Below, in pieces: positions 1-11,500 of a stretch of DNA of 64,000 bases (the first letter of the stretch is position 1; the number at the start of each line of letters is the position of its first letter). This stretch comes from Prorocentrum cordatum (Eukaryota > Sar > Dinophyceae > Prorocentrales > Prorocentraceae). The notes under the pieces were generated by a model, which saw only the letters and a program-made list of their open reading frames with translations, searched no databases and was not told where the DNA came from. Location: assembly GCA_963575745.1 (NCBI GenBank), contig CAUYUJ010014340.1:286432-350431 (forward strand). Reading direction: 5' to 3'. A program made the translations under genes and the position numbers.

Positions 1-3000
1 ATGATTCAGCGGACTGATCATGATCCAAGACAGGGAAATCGGGAAGCATAGCTGGTTGTCTGCCATACAGCGCATTGTACGGAGACACTTCATTGTAGAA
101 GGTAAATGCGTTGCTGGCAAACAAGGCTTCATGTAAAAGACGAGTGAAATTCAGAGGAATATTTAATCTATTCAATTCTTCTCCCATCACGTGTATGAGG
201 TGTCGCAGGATGCCGTTCCTAGCTTCGATAGTCGTGGCGTGTTGGCCACGCGCTCGGATACGAAGCTCTGTTCCCTTAGCCTTAAGGATGGCCTTTGCTG
301 TATCGTTATTCAGTGCTCCTTCCCCATCGGAGTATAAGATTTTAGCAGGGCCATGTTGCATCCAAGTTGTATGATAGGCATCGAGAACAGTATGCATGGT
401 CTTATCAGGAATCTCTGTGCCAGCTGCCCAGCGAATACAACGGTCGATGATGTGAAAAACAATATGTTCCTGTTTGTAAAAGAAAAGATCACATTCGACT
501 TCCTCGTTGAAACGTCCTGGCAGTGACACAGAAGGCATCACCGTGTTGCCTGGTTTGTCCCAGGCTCGACATTCTCTACACGAGTCGCAAATGCCTTTGA
601 TCAGACTCAAACGGGTTTCACCCAGACCAACCTTGGTTAGAATCATCCGCATTTTTGGCTCCTTGGCATGAAACCATCTCAAGTGGAGTTTGCGGAGTTC
701 TCGCTGCACTACAGCTGGGTCAAAGCTGCGCAGGTTTTGGAGGCTGAGCTGAACGTCGAAGCGAGTCCAATCAGGGAGCCTTGGCCTTGGCCTCGGCTCT
801 GCTTGAGGCTGCGGCGGTGGTGGAGGATCTCCTCCCTCCATGCGTCCGCGCCTTGCTGCAACTTGTGGCAGTCTACGGTGATCGTCAGAGCTGCCAGCGC
901 CAGTGTTGCCACCATTAGCCCCTTCGGCTCTGGTGATGTCATGGCTGCTGGCGCCTGCGGTTGGATCGCCCTCACCAGGCCGTGGCGGCCTAGGCGCGCG
1001 TATGCGCGCTCTCGCGGCCGGCGCCGCTTTTGCGGCTGGCGCCGCTTCTGCGGCTGGAGCCGCTTCCGCGGCTGGCGCCGCAGGAGCGGCTTGCCCCGCC
1101 GGGCGCGGCTGGCCAAAGTTATCTGGCAGCTTCCATTTTTCGGCGAATCTGCATTGGCCAGATATCTTGGTGTGGTGAGGATTGCTCTTCTGATATTCCT
1201 TCTTACAGCTTGGACAGTCCCAGTAGTATGGTTCAACATCATACCACCGACACATCTTCGGATCCCTGCTGTGCTTTGGTGATTGCTTGTAGTTGTTGTC
1301 CACACAGCCAGGGCACCCAAGACCGCCAGGTGGTGGTCGCCAGATTTCTCCGTTTGGGTGTCTCCGGATTGTTGGGTCGTCCAAGTCGTAGCCAGCACTG
1401 TTTGTTACGAACGCATAGCTGCGTTCGCGATTCGCGAATGGATCGCGACCGTAAGCAAACAGGTCTTTGGCGATTTGCACCGCATCAACGATCAGTGACT
1501 GCATTCTGTAGGTATACTGTGCCGCCCTTGCTAGTTCTTTGTTACAAGCATTGGCGTGCACATGATTACCTGGACAACGCTTGCCTCTGAAAGGTGCCAA
1601 CAACTCTTCTTTGTTTGCCATCATCTGTGTTGGCTTGCGGATGTATTGTCCAAATGAATCTTTGAGACCAGTCGTGCACTGATCAATAATCGTTTGGCAA
1701 GTGACCTTGCGTTGTGCCAGTTCCTTCCATGGCTGGATCTCATCCACCCACGTGCCCATTGGTTGTTCCCTGAGAAAGAAACGTCTTAGGTCGTCTTGTA
1801 ATAGAGCGACTGTTCCACAGAACGTGATGTGAGGCAGGTCCTCTTTGTGGTGTTTAAGCCACGTATCATGATTGACCTGTGCATTGAAATAGGAAGGAAG
1901 TCCAGTAGTTCTGCAGCTTGGCTGCAGAATCGTGATCTTGACAAAGCAAGTCTTGAGGTAGTGGAGGACTGCTCTTTGTACTTCCGAGTTTCCAAGGTCA
2001 ACCATAGATATCTTGTCAAGGTTCCCGCCTGACGAGAGTCCCCTCTTGAAGGCTAATATGGATATACCACCCTTGCCCCCACATAATTCAAGCATGTCCA
2101 CTTGATTGTTTCTGCCGTAGCATAATGACTGGACCATCGAGAAGACATCAGCATGTGAGTCAGCGGGTTGCCCCGCCGGTAACATCATGAAGATGTCCTC
2201 TGATTCGCTGTCCGAGTCCGAGTCGTCAAGAGGAACGTCGTTGAAATATGTGGAGCAGTCAAGCCCTTTGAGGTCCTCTCCACAGTCGTCGTTACCGTCT
2301 TCCACTTTCTTCGGGACTTTCTTCGGTTTGATGCCGGCCTCTTTGTCAGCTTTCTGCTTTTCTTTCTGTTTTATCCTGGCATCAGTGGGCAACGCAGTTT
2401 CCGCGGAGAGATCCGCTGCGGAGGAATCCGCTGTTAAGTCAGGAAATGGCGGAATTTCAGGAAGGTTGTTGGTGGGTCGCGTTTGGCAACGCTCAATCGA
2501 AGGGGGAGGAGATCGATCGTCGTCGACGATCGTCACACGCTTTGGGCGTGGCCTTCGCGACTCACCGTCGCCATGAAGAACTGGAGCCGGAGGCTCCCAG
2601 TATAGCCGAGTACTGATGTTTGTAACCCCATCAGGTAATGGAGCTACATAATTGTACCCAGTTGGCTGATCCTGGATTCTGATATATTGAACGATCTTAT
2701 TCGTGTCCAGGTCGGTCGTGACTCTACGAACAACATGGTCCCATTGAGGGCCCTTTTGTGGACATTGGACGTAGTGTCTGACCTTTCTGTCAACGCGAGT
2801 ACACACACTGAGGTGTACCGCCCTCCGCTCATTCCTGATCATGTTGGCTTTATCGAGTTGATCAAGGAAGCGTGCAATAATGATAGCCAAAGTTTTATAC
2901 CGAAACTCGGCACGTTGCTGATCTTGGCCATACCAATCCAAATCATGCTCCTTGTGTGAGCCACAAGTACATTTCCATAAGTTTATCGGTATATGAGGAC

Positions 3001-3541
3001 AAGATGTAGCAACTTGTATATAAGAACCACTGGGATATTTACTGGATCGGTCAAACTTGATACCGAAATGACAGAGTCTCATTCGTATAATGCTTAGCTT
3101 CAAATCTTCGATAACATCTTTGATCGGACCCTGTTTCCAGAAATACCCGGGTGGCCCCAGGATAACTATCTGCATTCTCAGAGCACGCGCTTTGATCAGG
3201 AGATTTTGTATACGTTGATAGTGTGGTCCCGCCCTCTTTCCTGGAGTACGAACGTACCAATCAGAGGGTGTGGCCACCCACAACATATTGTAGTCTCCTG
3301 CCAACAAATTTCCCAAATACTGTGTTCCAGTTGAAGTCATTACCTCATTATGGGTAATCCGGTCGCATATATATCCACGGGTTCGGAGTTCAGCGCAAGC
3401 TGTGCGAATATCTTCGATGACAAGACATTTTGAATGATATTTTTCCTCTCGGGCCTCAGCGCGGCCAACGTATGTAGCGAGGAGGCCGGTATTCGGCTTC
3501 TCTTCGCAAGCGAGCGCCGCCGGCGCGCCCGCCTGCCCCCG
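1..3541 (-). CDS. Pol segment after the TGA: methyltransferase-like, zinc ribbon, integrase (partial)
   Basis: The frame is open from the codon after the TGA at 3,542-3,544 to the window edge, in the same frame as the protease ORF, so this is the continuation of that polyprotein. In order: about 480 residues without recognised fold, with a possible Cys/His cluster (WKCTCGSH) near 2,960; an acidic and basic linker; a methyltransferase-like domain at about 2,105-1,640 (motif-I-like LELCGGKGG, QPSC, REQPMG and a C..G...KPT tail); a zinc ribbon at about 1,320-1,190 (CPGC ... CPSC); an Ala/Pro linker; then integrase. Integrase shows HLRWFH and CDSCREC zinc-binding residues near 690-590, catalytic Asp in ECDLFF (about 490), Asp in YSDGEG (about 327) and Glu in TIEARNG (about 226). 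No start codon of its own is needed if readthrough occurs. Confidence 0.82.
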
Positions 3542-3544
3542 TCA
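3507..3544 (-). promoter_or_regulatory. Candidate stop-codon readthrough element (UGA-CGG plus stem-loop)
   Basis: The stop TGA (3,544-3,542) is followed directly by CGG and nine nucleotides later by a GC stem: arm GCGGGCGC (3,532-3,525), a 7-nt loop (3,524-3,518), arm GCGCTCGC (3,517-3,510). This gives eight pairs with one G.U, extendable by three more pairs (CAG/TTG). UGA followed by CGG or CUA with a 3' RNA structure is the known type II readthrough signal of several plant RNA viruses. Downstream coding continues in the same frame. Function here is inferred. Confidence 0.65.
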
Positions 3545-6500
3545 GCGGCGGTCGTGTGACCACGTTGCCGTCTGACTCGGGGGCATGCTGTTAGCGGATG
3601 GCTCCGCAGGAGTCGCTGGTGCGGCTACGCTCGCGATCTCCACGCGGGTTGGCCCCGCAGAGTCCGACGAACCTCCGCCCGTGTAGCTTGGTGGTGGTGG
3701 CGGTGACGCGGGTGGCCCCGCTTGGTCCTCAGGTGTCCATTTATTCACCGCCTCCTGGACTGCCCAGAATATCTTAGACTTCAGGGCATCCTTCATATGT
3801 GGCCAGGTCCCTTCGGGACACTGTTGGCCCTCCCACCAGCTGTTCAGCGTCCTGTCCACGATCAAACGGGTCGTGTCTTCCAGGAGCTGCTTGTCGAGGT
3901 ACGGCTCGACAATGTACGTATCGGTCGTGACGGTCATGGACTGTCCCGTCGCGGGTGGCCCCGCTGTTGCTTCGGCGGGTGGCCCCGCACTTGCTCCAGC
4001 GGGTGGCCCCGCACTGACGGGGTCCTCTTCGTTCTCCGTCTCGGTATAGCCATCTCGACTGCTGCGGATTGTGAAGGTGTTCGTGACCGTCTGGCTTTTA
4101 GCCCCGTCATACAAACCGCAGGGAATCGCGAGATGTCCCGAGGGAGTTTTCTTCGCCTTCAGGACCTTGGCGCCCCTTCCCAGCTTCAGGGTGTAGTCAC
4201 CGCTGGGGAAGATAACCTTCTGGTAGCCTGGCTTCAGCACGATGATCGTGTCACGTGCTTCCATGGCTCCTAGGCCCCAGATGGCCGGGAGATTGGCACC
4301 CGAGCCTTCTGCGATGTTGGAGGCATACTCCTCGATACGGGGGCTTGCCTCATTGGCATATTGTACCCCGATCTTGAAGTTGCCCATCTTCCGACATATC
4401 GCAGCGCCCTCACCAACACCATTGATGTAGAGGGTCTTGCTCAGGGTGCATATGGCAGGTCTATGATTGTACCTGGCCATAATCTCCTGGAAGGTTCGCG
4501 CCGTATTGGATCCAATGATGTTCACGTTGGACCCAATGTCTAGCATGAACGAGATGCAGGGCATACCGTCTTCGTCAGGGAAGAATGTCCCATTTCGCGC
4601 TGCCAGAGCCATTGTACCATGGTCATTGGTGTGGTACGTGATCTGCGAACCGAGTGTACCTTTCAACAGGCGCTGTTCAAGCACCCATTGGCTCATGGTT
4701 AGCTCGGTGCACCACATCTGCTCATATTGGCGGCGCTCCTCCACGGTAATTGGTTCCTGTTCAAGAACCCAATAATTCGCAGATAGTGTGGACATCCATT
4801 CACCTCCTGGCGGCAGCGTGTCCGTGTCGTCACGTGCATAGGTCAGCCCCTCTGTATCGATCATGAATGTGGTATGGAACTGGGCTGCCTCCGCGCTCTC
4901 AGCGCTTGCCCGGCTCCTAGCGCTGACCGGGCTTGCCACACGCGAGGTCCTGGTTGATCCAGTTGGCCTTCGAGTCCCGCCTCCGCTCCTGCCACTCCGC
5001 CTGATGTTGGCCTCCATTGCCCTCAGGAATCCTGGATTTGGAGGTCCATTTGCGGGTGGCCCCGCTTTGGCGGCGGGAGCCGCTTCAGCGGGTGGCCCCG
5101 CAGCTGGGGGCTCCTGCGCTCGAAGCGTAGGCAGGATTGGCATCTGGATGCCTTGCTCTGGCGCTGGCCAGGGGTGTGCCTGTGCAGCTGGGGCACGTGC
5201 GGATGGCTCCGCCGATTGCGCGGCTCGAGCTTCCAGTGCCTCCACTGCTTCACGTAGCCGACGCATTTCCCGGGCATCTGCCACGTACCTTTCCTGCTGG
5301 CGCGCTTGTTCCGATTCAGCGTCGCGCTGTCCAGCATACGGGAAGTGTGCTATAACTATGCCCGGCCCACGACACACAGCGCAGGGGGCCTCGTTCGGCG
5401 CACCTGGTCGCTGATTGCGGACGTGCTGCTGTGCAACACGATCCCAGCATATATCGTGGAAGAAGTGCCCACACGCCAGTCTCCACACTATAGTGCCCAT
5501 CTCGTAGTTGTCCATACAGATTGGGCACTGTGTGAAGTTGTAGTCTGAAATGACTGGAGCAGGCACGTCTGGGCGAGTCCGAGCTTGGCGCTCGAAAGTG
5601 GTTTCGCCCTCCCGATATGGCGTCGGTGGCGGCCGTCTATCTGGCCGTTCAGCGGGTGGCCCCGCGTCTGCGGGTGTCCCCGCTTGGGTCTCACGCTCAA
5701 TCCTTCTCTGGATCGCGCGTTGTTGGCGCAGCCTGGTGTTGTCCCGAGCCTGCTGCCTAGATGCCAGTATCGCTTGCTGCGTGTTGTGCACGTCGCGGAT
5801 GTAGTCTGGCATGCTGCCCATAGCGGCTGGCACCGCGAGACCAGCTGGCTGAACTACGGTCTCGGGGTCCGTCGGCGTGGGCATGTAGGCGTAGTGCGGC
5901 ATAGACTGCGCATCGACCGCTCGTGTAAACTGCAAACGAAACATCTCATTGGCAAGATTCCGAGTGTATTCGTTCGCAGGTGGCCCCGCAATCATAGGAG
6001 TGTTATTCATCTGCGCGTAGTACTCCGGGTACATCGGCGCGTCCATGGCCTGTGCCTCTGCTGGTCCGTGATTGTCCCATCCATATATTGGGTGTGATGC
6101 TATTCCTGGAATAAACACCTGTCGATATGGATTCGTGGGATCAGCATTTGGAGCATCTTCAGAAGTCCAGCTCCAGAGAGGCCGAAAGTCGCCATGATTC
6201 GTAACATCTATGTTGCGGTTCCGCAACAGGCTGGGCACTCTATCAGCTTGTTGCTGCAGAAAGGTAGCCTGTGCTCTTAAGTTGGCTGCCCGACGTTCGT
6301 AGTCTGAACCTTGCTGTCCGTCAGCGGGTGGCCCCGCATGTGCGGGTGGCTCCGCAGGCGTTCGCTCGGCGGGTGTCCCCGCAGCCACTCCTCCTTCACT
6401 ACCCCTCGGAGTGCCAAAGGGAGTGGTCGCCTGGAGTGCTGCTGCGAGCGCCGGATTCCCGCGAATCGCCTGGAGTCTTTGCCACAAGCTGTTCTCGCTC

Positions 6501-8513
6501 GTTTCAGACGGCGGAGTCCGAAACGGCGAGCCACCATCTGAGCCGCCCATAGGGACAAACCTCGCACCTCCAGCCTGCTGCGGAGGGCGTTGTGGTTGTG
6601 GTCCTAGGGCGCCTGGTGGCCCCGCAGGAGTGCGCAGGTTCCTCTGCTGTGCGTCTTGGATACCTGTATGCACTGCCCACGGGTCAGCACGATATAGCTG
6701 ATCGGTCAGTCCAGAGACGTCGGCTGGTGTCAAGTAGCTGTTGAGGGCCTGGACCCATGTCTGCTGATCCGGCCTCCAAGGAGATGCTACCGTTGCTACT
6801 GGTGTGACCACTTGTTGCCATGAACCGTCCGAGGTGTCTACCGCGGGTGTCCCCGCACCTGCGGGTGGCCCCGCTTCAGGCATGACCTCGTCTTCCTGGG
6901 CATTTATCATGAGGACCGTCTGTGTGTCGTACGGTCGTGGAGCAACATCTTGCTCGGTCATGATCAAGTTGAATGGGCGACCGTCCGTCTTAGACCAGCC
7001 CTTTAGGTACATGGCGTGATCTTCCATTACACCCAGAGTTCTGTCACATAATTTAAGTGGCAGGTAGTCATCGGTGCGAATCCTGTCCGCGGGTTGGCCC
7101 CGCCTCCGCGACTTGTCATAAGCCAGCGGATTGCTCCAGGCTTCACCGACCCGATATTTCGCAATGCTCACAATCTGGAGGATATGATCGGGCGGTATAC
7201 GGCCGTCGTGGCCCCGTGTCATGACGATGTCATTTGCTGACCTCCATATGGAAAAGCCACTGGACAGCATCTTGTTGATGCTGCAGAATATGAGCACCTC
7301 CGAGTCAGGACGGATGCCCGATTGAATCCTCGGGTCGCCCGGGAGGTAGGGGCAGCCGTGTACAAATTGGCGCCCCCCCTTCCTTTTAGGGTTGTCCTGT
7401 GCGAGGCATGAAAGGCCATTAGCAAGGATGTCCTTGACATACTCCCACTGTGTCCCGTGGATGAAATATACTGGGTCGTCTGGTTCTTTCATCCATGTTG
7501 TGATCGGCTTATAAAGCGACTCGGGACAGTGGATGCCTGGGCTGCTGTGGCCGTTCGTGGCTCTGATGAAGTACTGTGGCCTGCGTGCCGTTGGTCGAAA
7601 CCTGGGAGGCAGCAGCATGCTGTCATCAACGCACTTCATCTGGAGCCTGCCCTTCTGCATGCCGTGATGGTCAATCATCTCACAGCAGTTTAGCAGCACC
7701 CAATACACGTATGACGTGTGGGGCCTGCCCTTGATCAGCACCTCGTGCATTTCACGATAGCCTTTCCACTGATCATTTTCAGTCCAGTTTGTCAGCAAAT
7801 CGTCAACAACAACCCAGCCATCGTATGGATCGAAAGTGCTAATCTTTTCGAAGTGTCGGCTGAATCCGTCCTTCCAATACGGACTATGGCGTAGGGCTGT
7901 AGAGAACCATGTTGACACCTTGGTCATTTGCCCATCGCGCGGCAGAGTCGGATCCATGCCGAACCTCTCCATGACCTTCATGAGCTCTGCCTTATGCTGT
8001 GCGACGCGCAATGGCGGCCTGTCTCGCAACATATTTCCCACGGCTTGTTGCTCACGTTCCCAGTCGTTGCGGCACTCGAAGTTACGACGATCAGGGCAAT
8101 TAATGACCTCGTATCGGTCTGTATCGTCTCGAGTGACTCGTGGGTTTATGGTGCGCTTCGGGCCTTTGCCTTCAATGCCTTGCCAATATTCCATGGCTCC
8201 CAGAGGGATGTTCCTAAGAACAGACATTACTGGCTGCCAGCGCGCGGGTGGCCCCGCTAACGCAGCTGGCGACGCTCTAACGGGTGGCCCCGCTAATGCA
8301 GCTGGCGCCGCTTTAATGGGTGGCCCTGCAGAACCTGCGGCTGACGAGGCAGCTCCAGCGGATGACTCCGCGCCAGGGTGCGGGTGACCTTGGTCAGCCA
8401 CTGCATCGTCGGCTTGTTTCTGTCGGTCGCCAAATTCTTTGAGGGCTCTGAAGCGTTCTTCTCTTGAAGAGTGCTTTCTGCGGGTGTCCCCGCTGCTGCA
8501 GCTGGCGCCGCTT
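3542..8513 (-). CDS. Polyprotein frame 2: Tpt1/KptA-like domain, RING-H2 finger, retropepsin
   Basis: The frame opens after a TAA at 8,514-8,516 and has no convincing ATG at its start (a GTG lies at 8,401), so it is probably reached by a -1 shift from Gag, which it overlaps by 221 nt. Numbering residues from the GTG: 160-410 resemble the whole RNA 2'-phosphotransferase fold, with ALRH (R171, H172), DGWVVVDDLL, IRATNGHS (R280), HGT (315-317) and RQFVH (R344). Residues 959-1010 are a RING-H2 finger (C959, C962, C977, H979, H982, C985, C1007, C1010). Residues 1281-1400 are a retropepsin with LDIGSN (D1288) and LPAIWGLGAM. Long linkers are rich in AGPPA-type pentapeptides. It ends at the TGA that is probably read through. 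Domain calls come from motif reading only; retropepsin and RING are the surest. Confidence 0.85.
8293..8513 (-). other. Gag / frame-2 overlap needing a -1 shift
   Basis: Gag stops at the TAG ending at 8,293 while the next frame is open from 8,513. Moving from Gag to the next frame requires slipping back one nucleotide. I walked through the Gag codons across the overlap and saw no classical X XXY YYZ heptamer. Both frames read like coding sequence around 8,480-8,400. Alternatives are re-initiation at a non-AUG codon, a spliced transcript, or a fixed one-base indel. Confidence 0.5.
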
Positions 8514-11500
8514 TAGCGGGTGGCCCCGCAGAGCCCTTGTCCTCCTTAGCTTTGGCGGCTGCTTCTGCCCGCACCGACCTCATCCCAGCTTCGGGCTTCG
8601 GCTGTGCTTTCATTCGTGCCGAACCTGGTCGTGGTGCAAGGCGCGGCTGATGCAGAGTTGGAGTCCAGTCACCTCGGAAGGCTGCCTTAGGCTGATTGCG
8701 AGCTTCGTCCTTGACATCGCCTTGGGCAGCCGGTGGCATCGGGGTCGATGGTCCAGCAAAAGCCTTCCTCCTCTCCGTCACGGACAGACCGGGAGGATCT
8801 TCGAGCTCAAGGTCGTCCGTCTTGGCGATCCCTCTGGCCTTCGCCCGCCCCTGTGTGCCTTCGGGGCTCCTGGACGGGTGCCTCTTCGCAGGAGTCGGTG
8901 AAGACGAGGAGTCGGCTTCAGGTCTTGGAGGTGGTCTGCTGCCCTTGCCTGGTTGTGGACCAGGAGGGTCCTTAGGAGGGCCTTCTGGCTGGCCATGATC
9001 ATGGATGATCTGCCTCATATGGTCGATGTCGGCAGTGCCTTTTATGGCCAGCTTGTACTTGCCATTTTCGCGGCGGTGAATTACCCTCGTGCAAAGCCAC
9101 TTCTGCGCCGAGGAGCTGTAGTACCAACAGGCGCATCCATCAGGGAATGGGTTCTCTGAGCCGTCTTCCGCCGCCCATTCTTCATTCAGTTCGGTGTGGT
9201 CAGTACCGGCGGCGGACCCGGCAACAGATGCAACAGCTATCCAATCTTCGTCCGCGGACCCAGCGGCTGGCGCCGCGTCTGCGGGTGACCCCGCTTCTTT
9301 GCTGGATCCTGCGGGTGACCCCGCCTCTTTATGGAATCGGCGGTTCCATTCCTTGAGGCGATGGTCATTGGGAAGCTGTACCCAATTTTCCCTGACAGCG
9401 TTGGCAACCTCTTCGGTCATAGGGACGCGATCGGCTTCTGTGACGCGCTTTCCTCCTCCAGGGACCTCCTTGTTAGGATCATGGACGTTGCCAGCGTCAT
9501 CTCCATGAGACCAATTCCACGGGGTCTCACCGCGATGAGGGCTCCTGGAGGGGCGGTCCATTGGACAACTGCGCATGTGACCTTTGAAGGGCTCGCACTG
9601 ACATACTTGTTTTCTGTATGTCTTGCGATCTTTGATGATCTCCTGTTTCTTAGCCCTTTTGTCCCAAGCCTCTGGCGTTTTGGTCTTGCCACCCTTGGTA
9701 CGTATTATCATGCCAGTTTCGTCCCTTTTGGTGCAGTATTCCTTAGAATACCAGTGGCGGATCACGTCCATCGAGTAGCCGGGGTACCAATTGATGTACC
9801 AATCCGGCACGTACTGAGCGGATACACCAACGGAGTGCTCCGTACTGTACGGGTAGCCCGATGCATCATGTGTAGGGCGTCGGGGAGCTGAACGGCTCCT
9901 CCTGCGGGCTGGCCCCGCTGACGCACTACCACGTTCCATGGGCCTTTGATCGTCATGCTCTGAGTCTCGGGGAGGCGATGGTCGTCTGTCCCTCTTGGCA
10001 TAGCGCATGTCCTCCGAGTCCTCTGAGCTGTCCTGGACCATGAATACGTGCTGATACGGGCTCCTGAAGTACCCGATGTCGTTTAGCTGCTCCATCGTGA
10101 GGTCGTTGAGGTCCATCTGGTCGCAGCCCTGCATAAATACATCCATAGACCAAGCGGGTGGCCCCGCTGCTGCGGCTGGCGTCACTTCGGCGGGTGACCC
10201 CGCTAGAGCCTGGAGTGCTGTCAGCATCTGAGGTGCCGACATGTCTGGTTCCAGGTATGGACGCAGCCGTGCGGCCCCTGGGCGCGACAGCAGGTCGTTC
10301 ATGGTTATCTGCTGATGTGCTGGCGCACTCAGGAGCCGGATTGCTTCTGCGACCTGCTCTTGGAGCATGTCCTTATAGTCCTCTTCGGCCTCTTCGGAGT
10401 CAGAATACGCGGGATGGCCCCGCATTTCGTCATCAGCGTCTCCCGCTTCCGAGCCAGCTCGCGGAAGATCTGGCAGCAACGGCATGCCAATCACCTGCGG
10501 TGCCAGCGCGGCGGTGAGCTCTTCCTCGGTCGCCGGGACGGTCTCAGCTTCGGAGATCTCGTCGTCGGCGGGTGGCCCCGCTGGAAGACCGAACCAAGCA
10601 TTGAACGCGACCTCGTCGACTTCGTCCCAGCCGTGGAACTCGTCGAAGAGGGTCACTGCGTAATCTTCCAGGGCTACGGTCACTTCAGCGTAGCGGGCCA
10701 TCACGTAGTACGTGGAGGAGCCCGCGGCGGGAGCCGCTTCTGGATTGACGTAAAACTCGTAGTCAATGTAGTCTATGTCATCCATAAAAGAATTTTGAGC
10801 CAAATGTACGGATCCCTTTCCTTTCCCTTTCGGGCATTGATCGCGCAAGTGCTCTGTGCTGCCGCATGTATGACACTTCATAGTATTGCCAGAAGCGTCC
10901 CTAGGGTTGCCCCTCCGCCCTTTTCCCTTACCGGAGGTCCGCCTGTGACCCCGACCTTTGCCTCCGATAAGAACTTCCTCAAAGACTATATCAGTTAAGG
11001 ACGTGAGGAAAGCAGTAATACCCCTACCATGCATACGGCGTCTGCGACCCCCTTTGCCACGACCCTTTCCATATCGTTTGAAATGTCGGCGTACTGCACG
11101 TCTCACTTTTCTGACTGGTTTCTTCATAAAGCGCCTCCAACGGCGTTTTGATTTGCGATAGGCCATAAAAGCGGCTTCCGCTCTTTGTTGTTCAGAAAGG
11201 TGAGTGTCATCCGCTGGATAGTCATTACCAGCAGAGACTATGCCATTGTGCTCATCGTCAGATGAGGTGTCTGTGTCAGTGCCAGATTCAAACGGTGAGG
11301 GTGGCTGAGACCCTTGAGCGGATGACTCCGCTTGGCCCCAGAGGGTTGTGCCCGAGGGCGGGCTTGCAGTGTAGGCGGCGCCTGGCGAGTAGTTCGACCA
11401 GGCGTTCGCCTCAGCTGCCTCTGCCGATGCCTGGCCGGTCTGCCCTAAGAAGGCAGTGGCCTCGTTGGGCATATCGGCTGGGTCAGCCCAGGGACTTGGC

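Noticed and set aside
709-1398. A 229-codon minus-strand frame
   Set aside because: It is the shadow of the Pol frame, which carries the zinc ribbon and the start of integrase in another phase.
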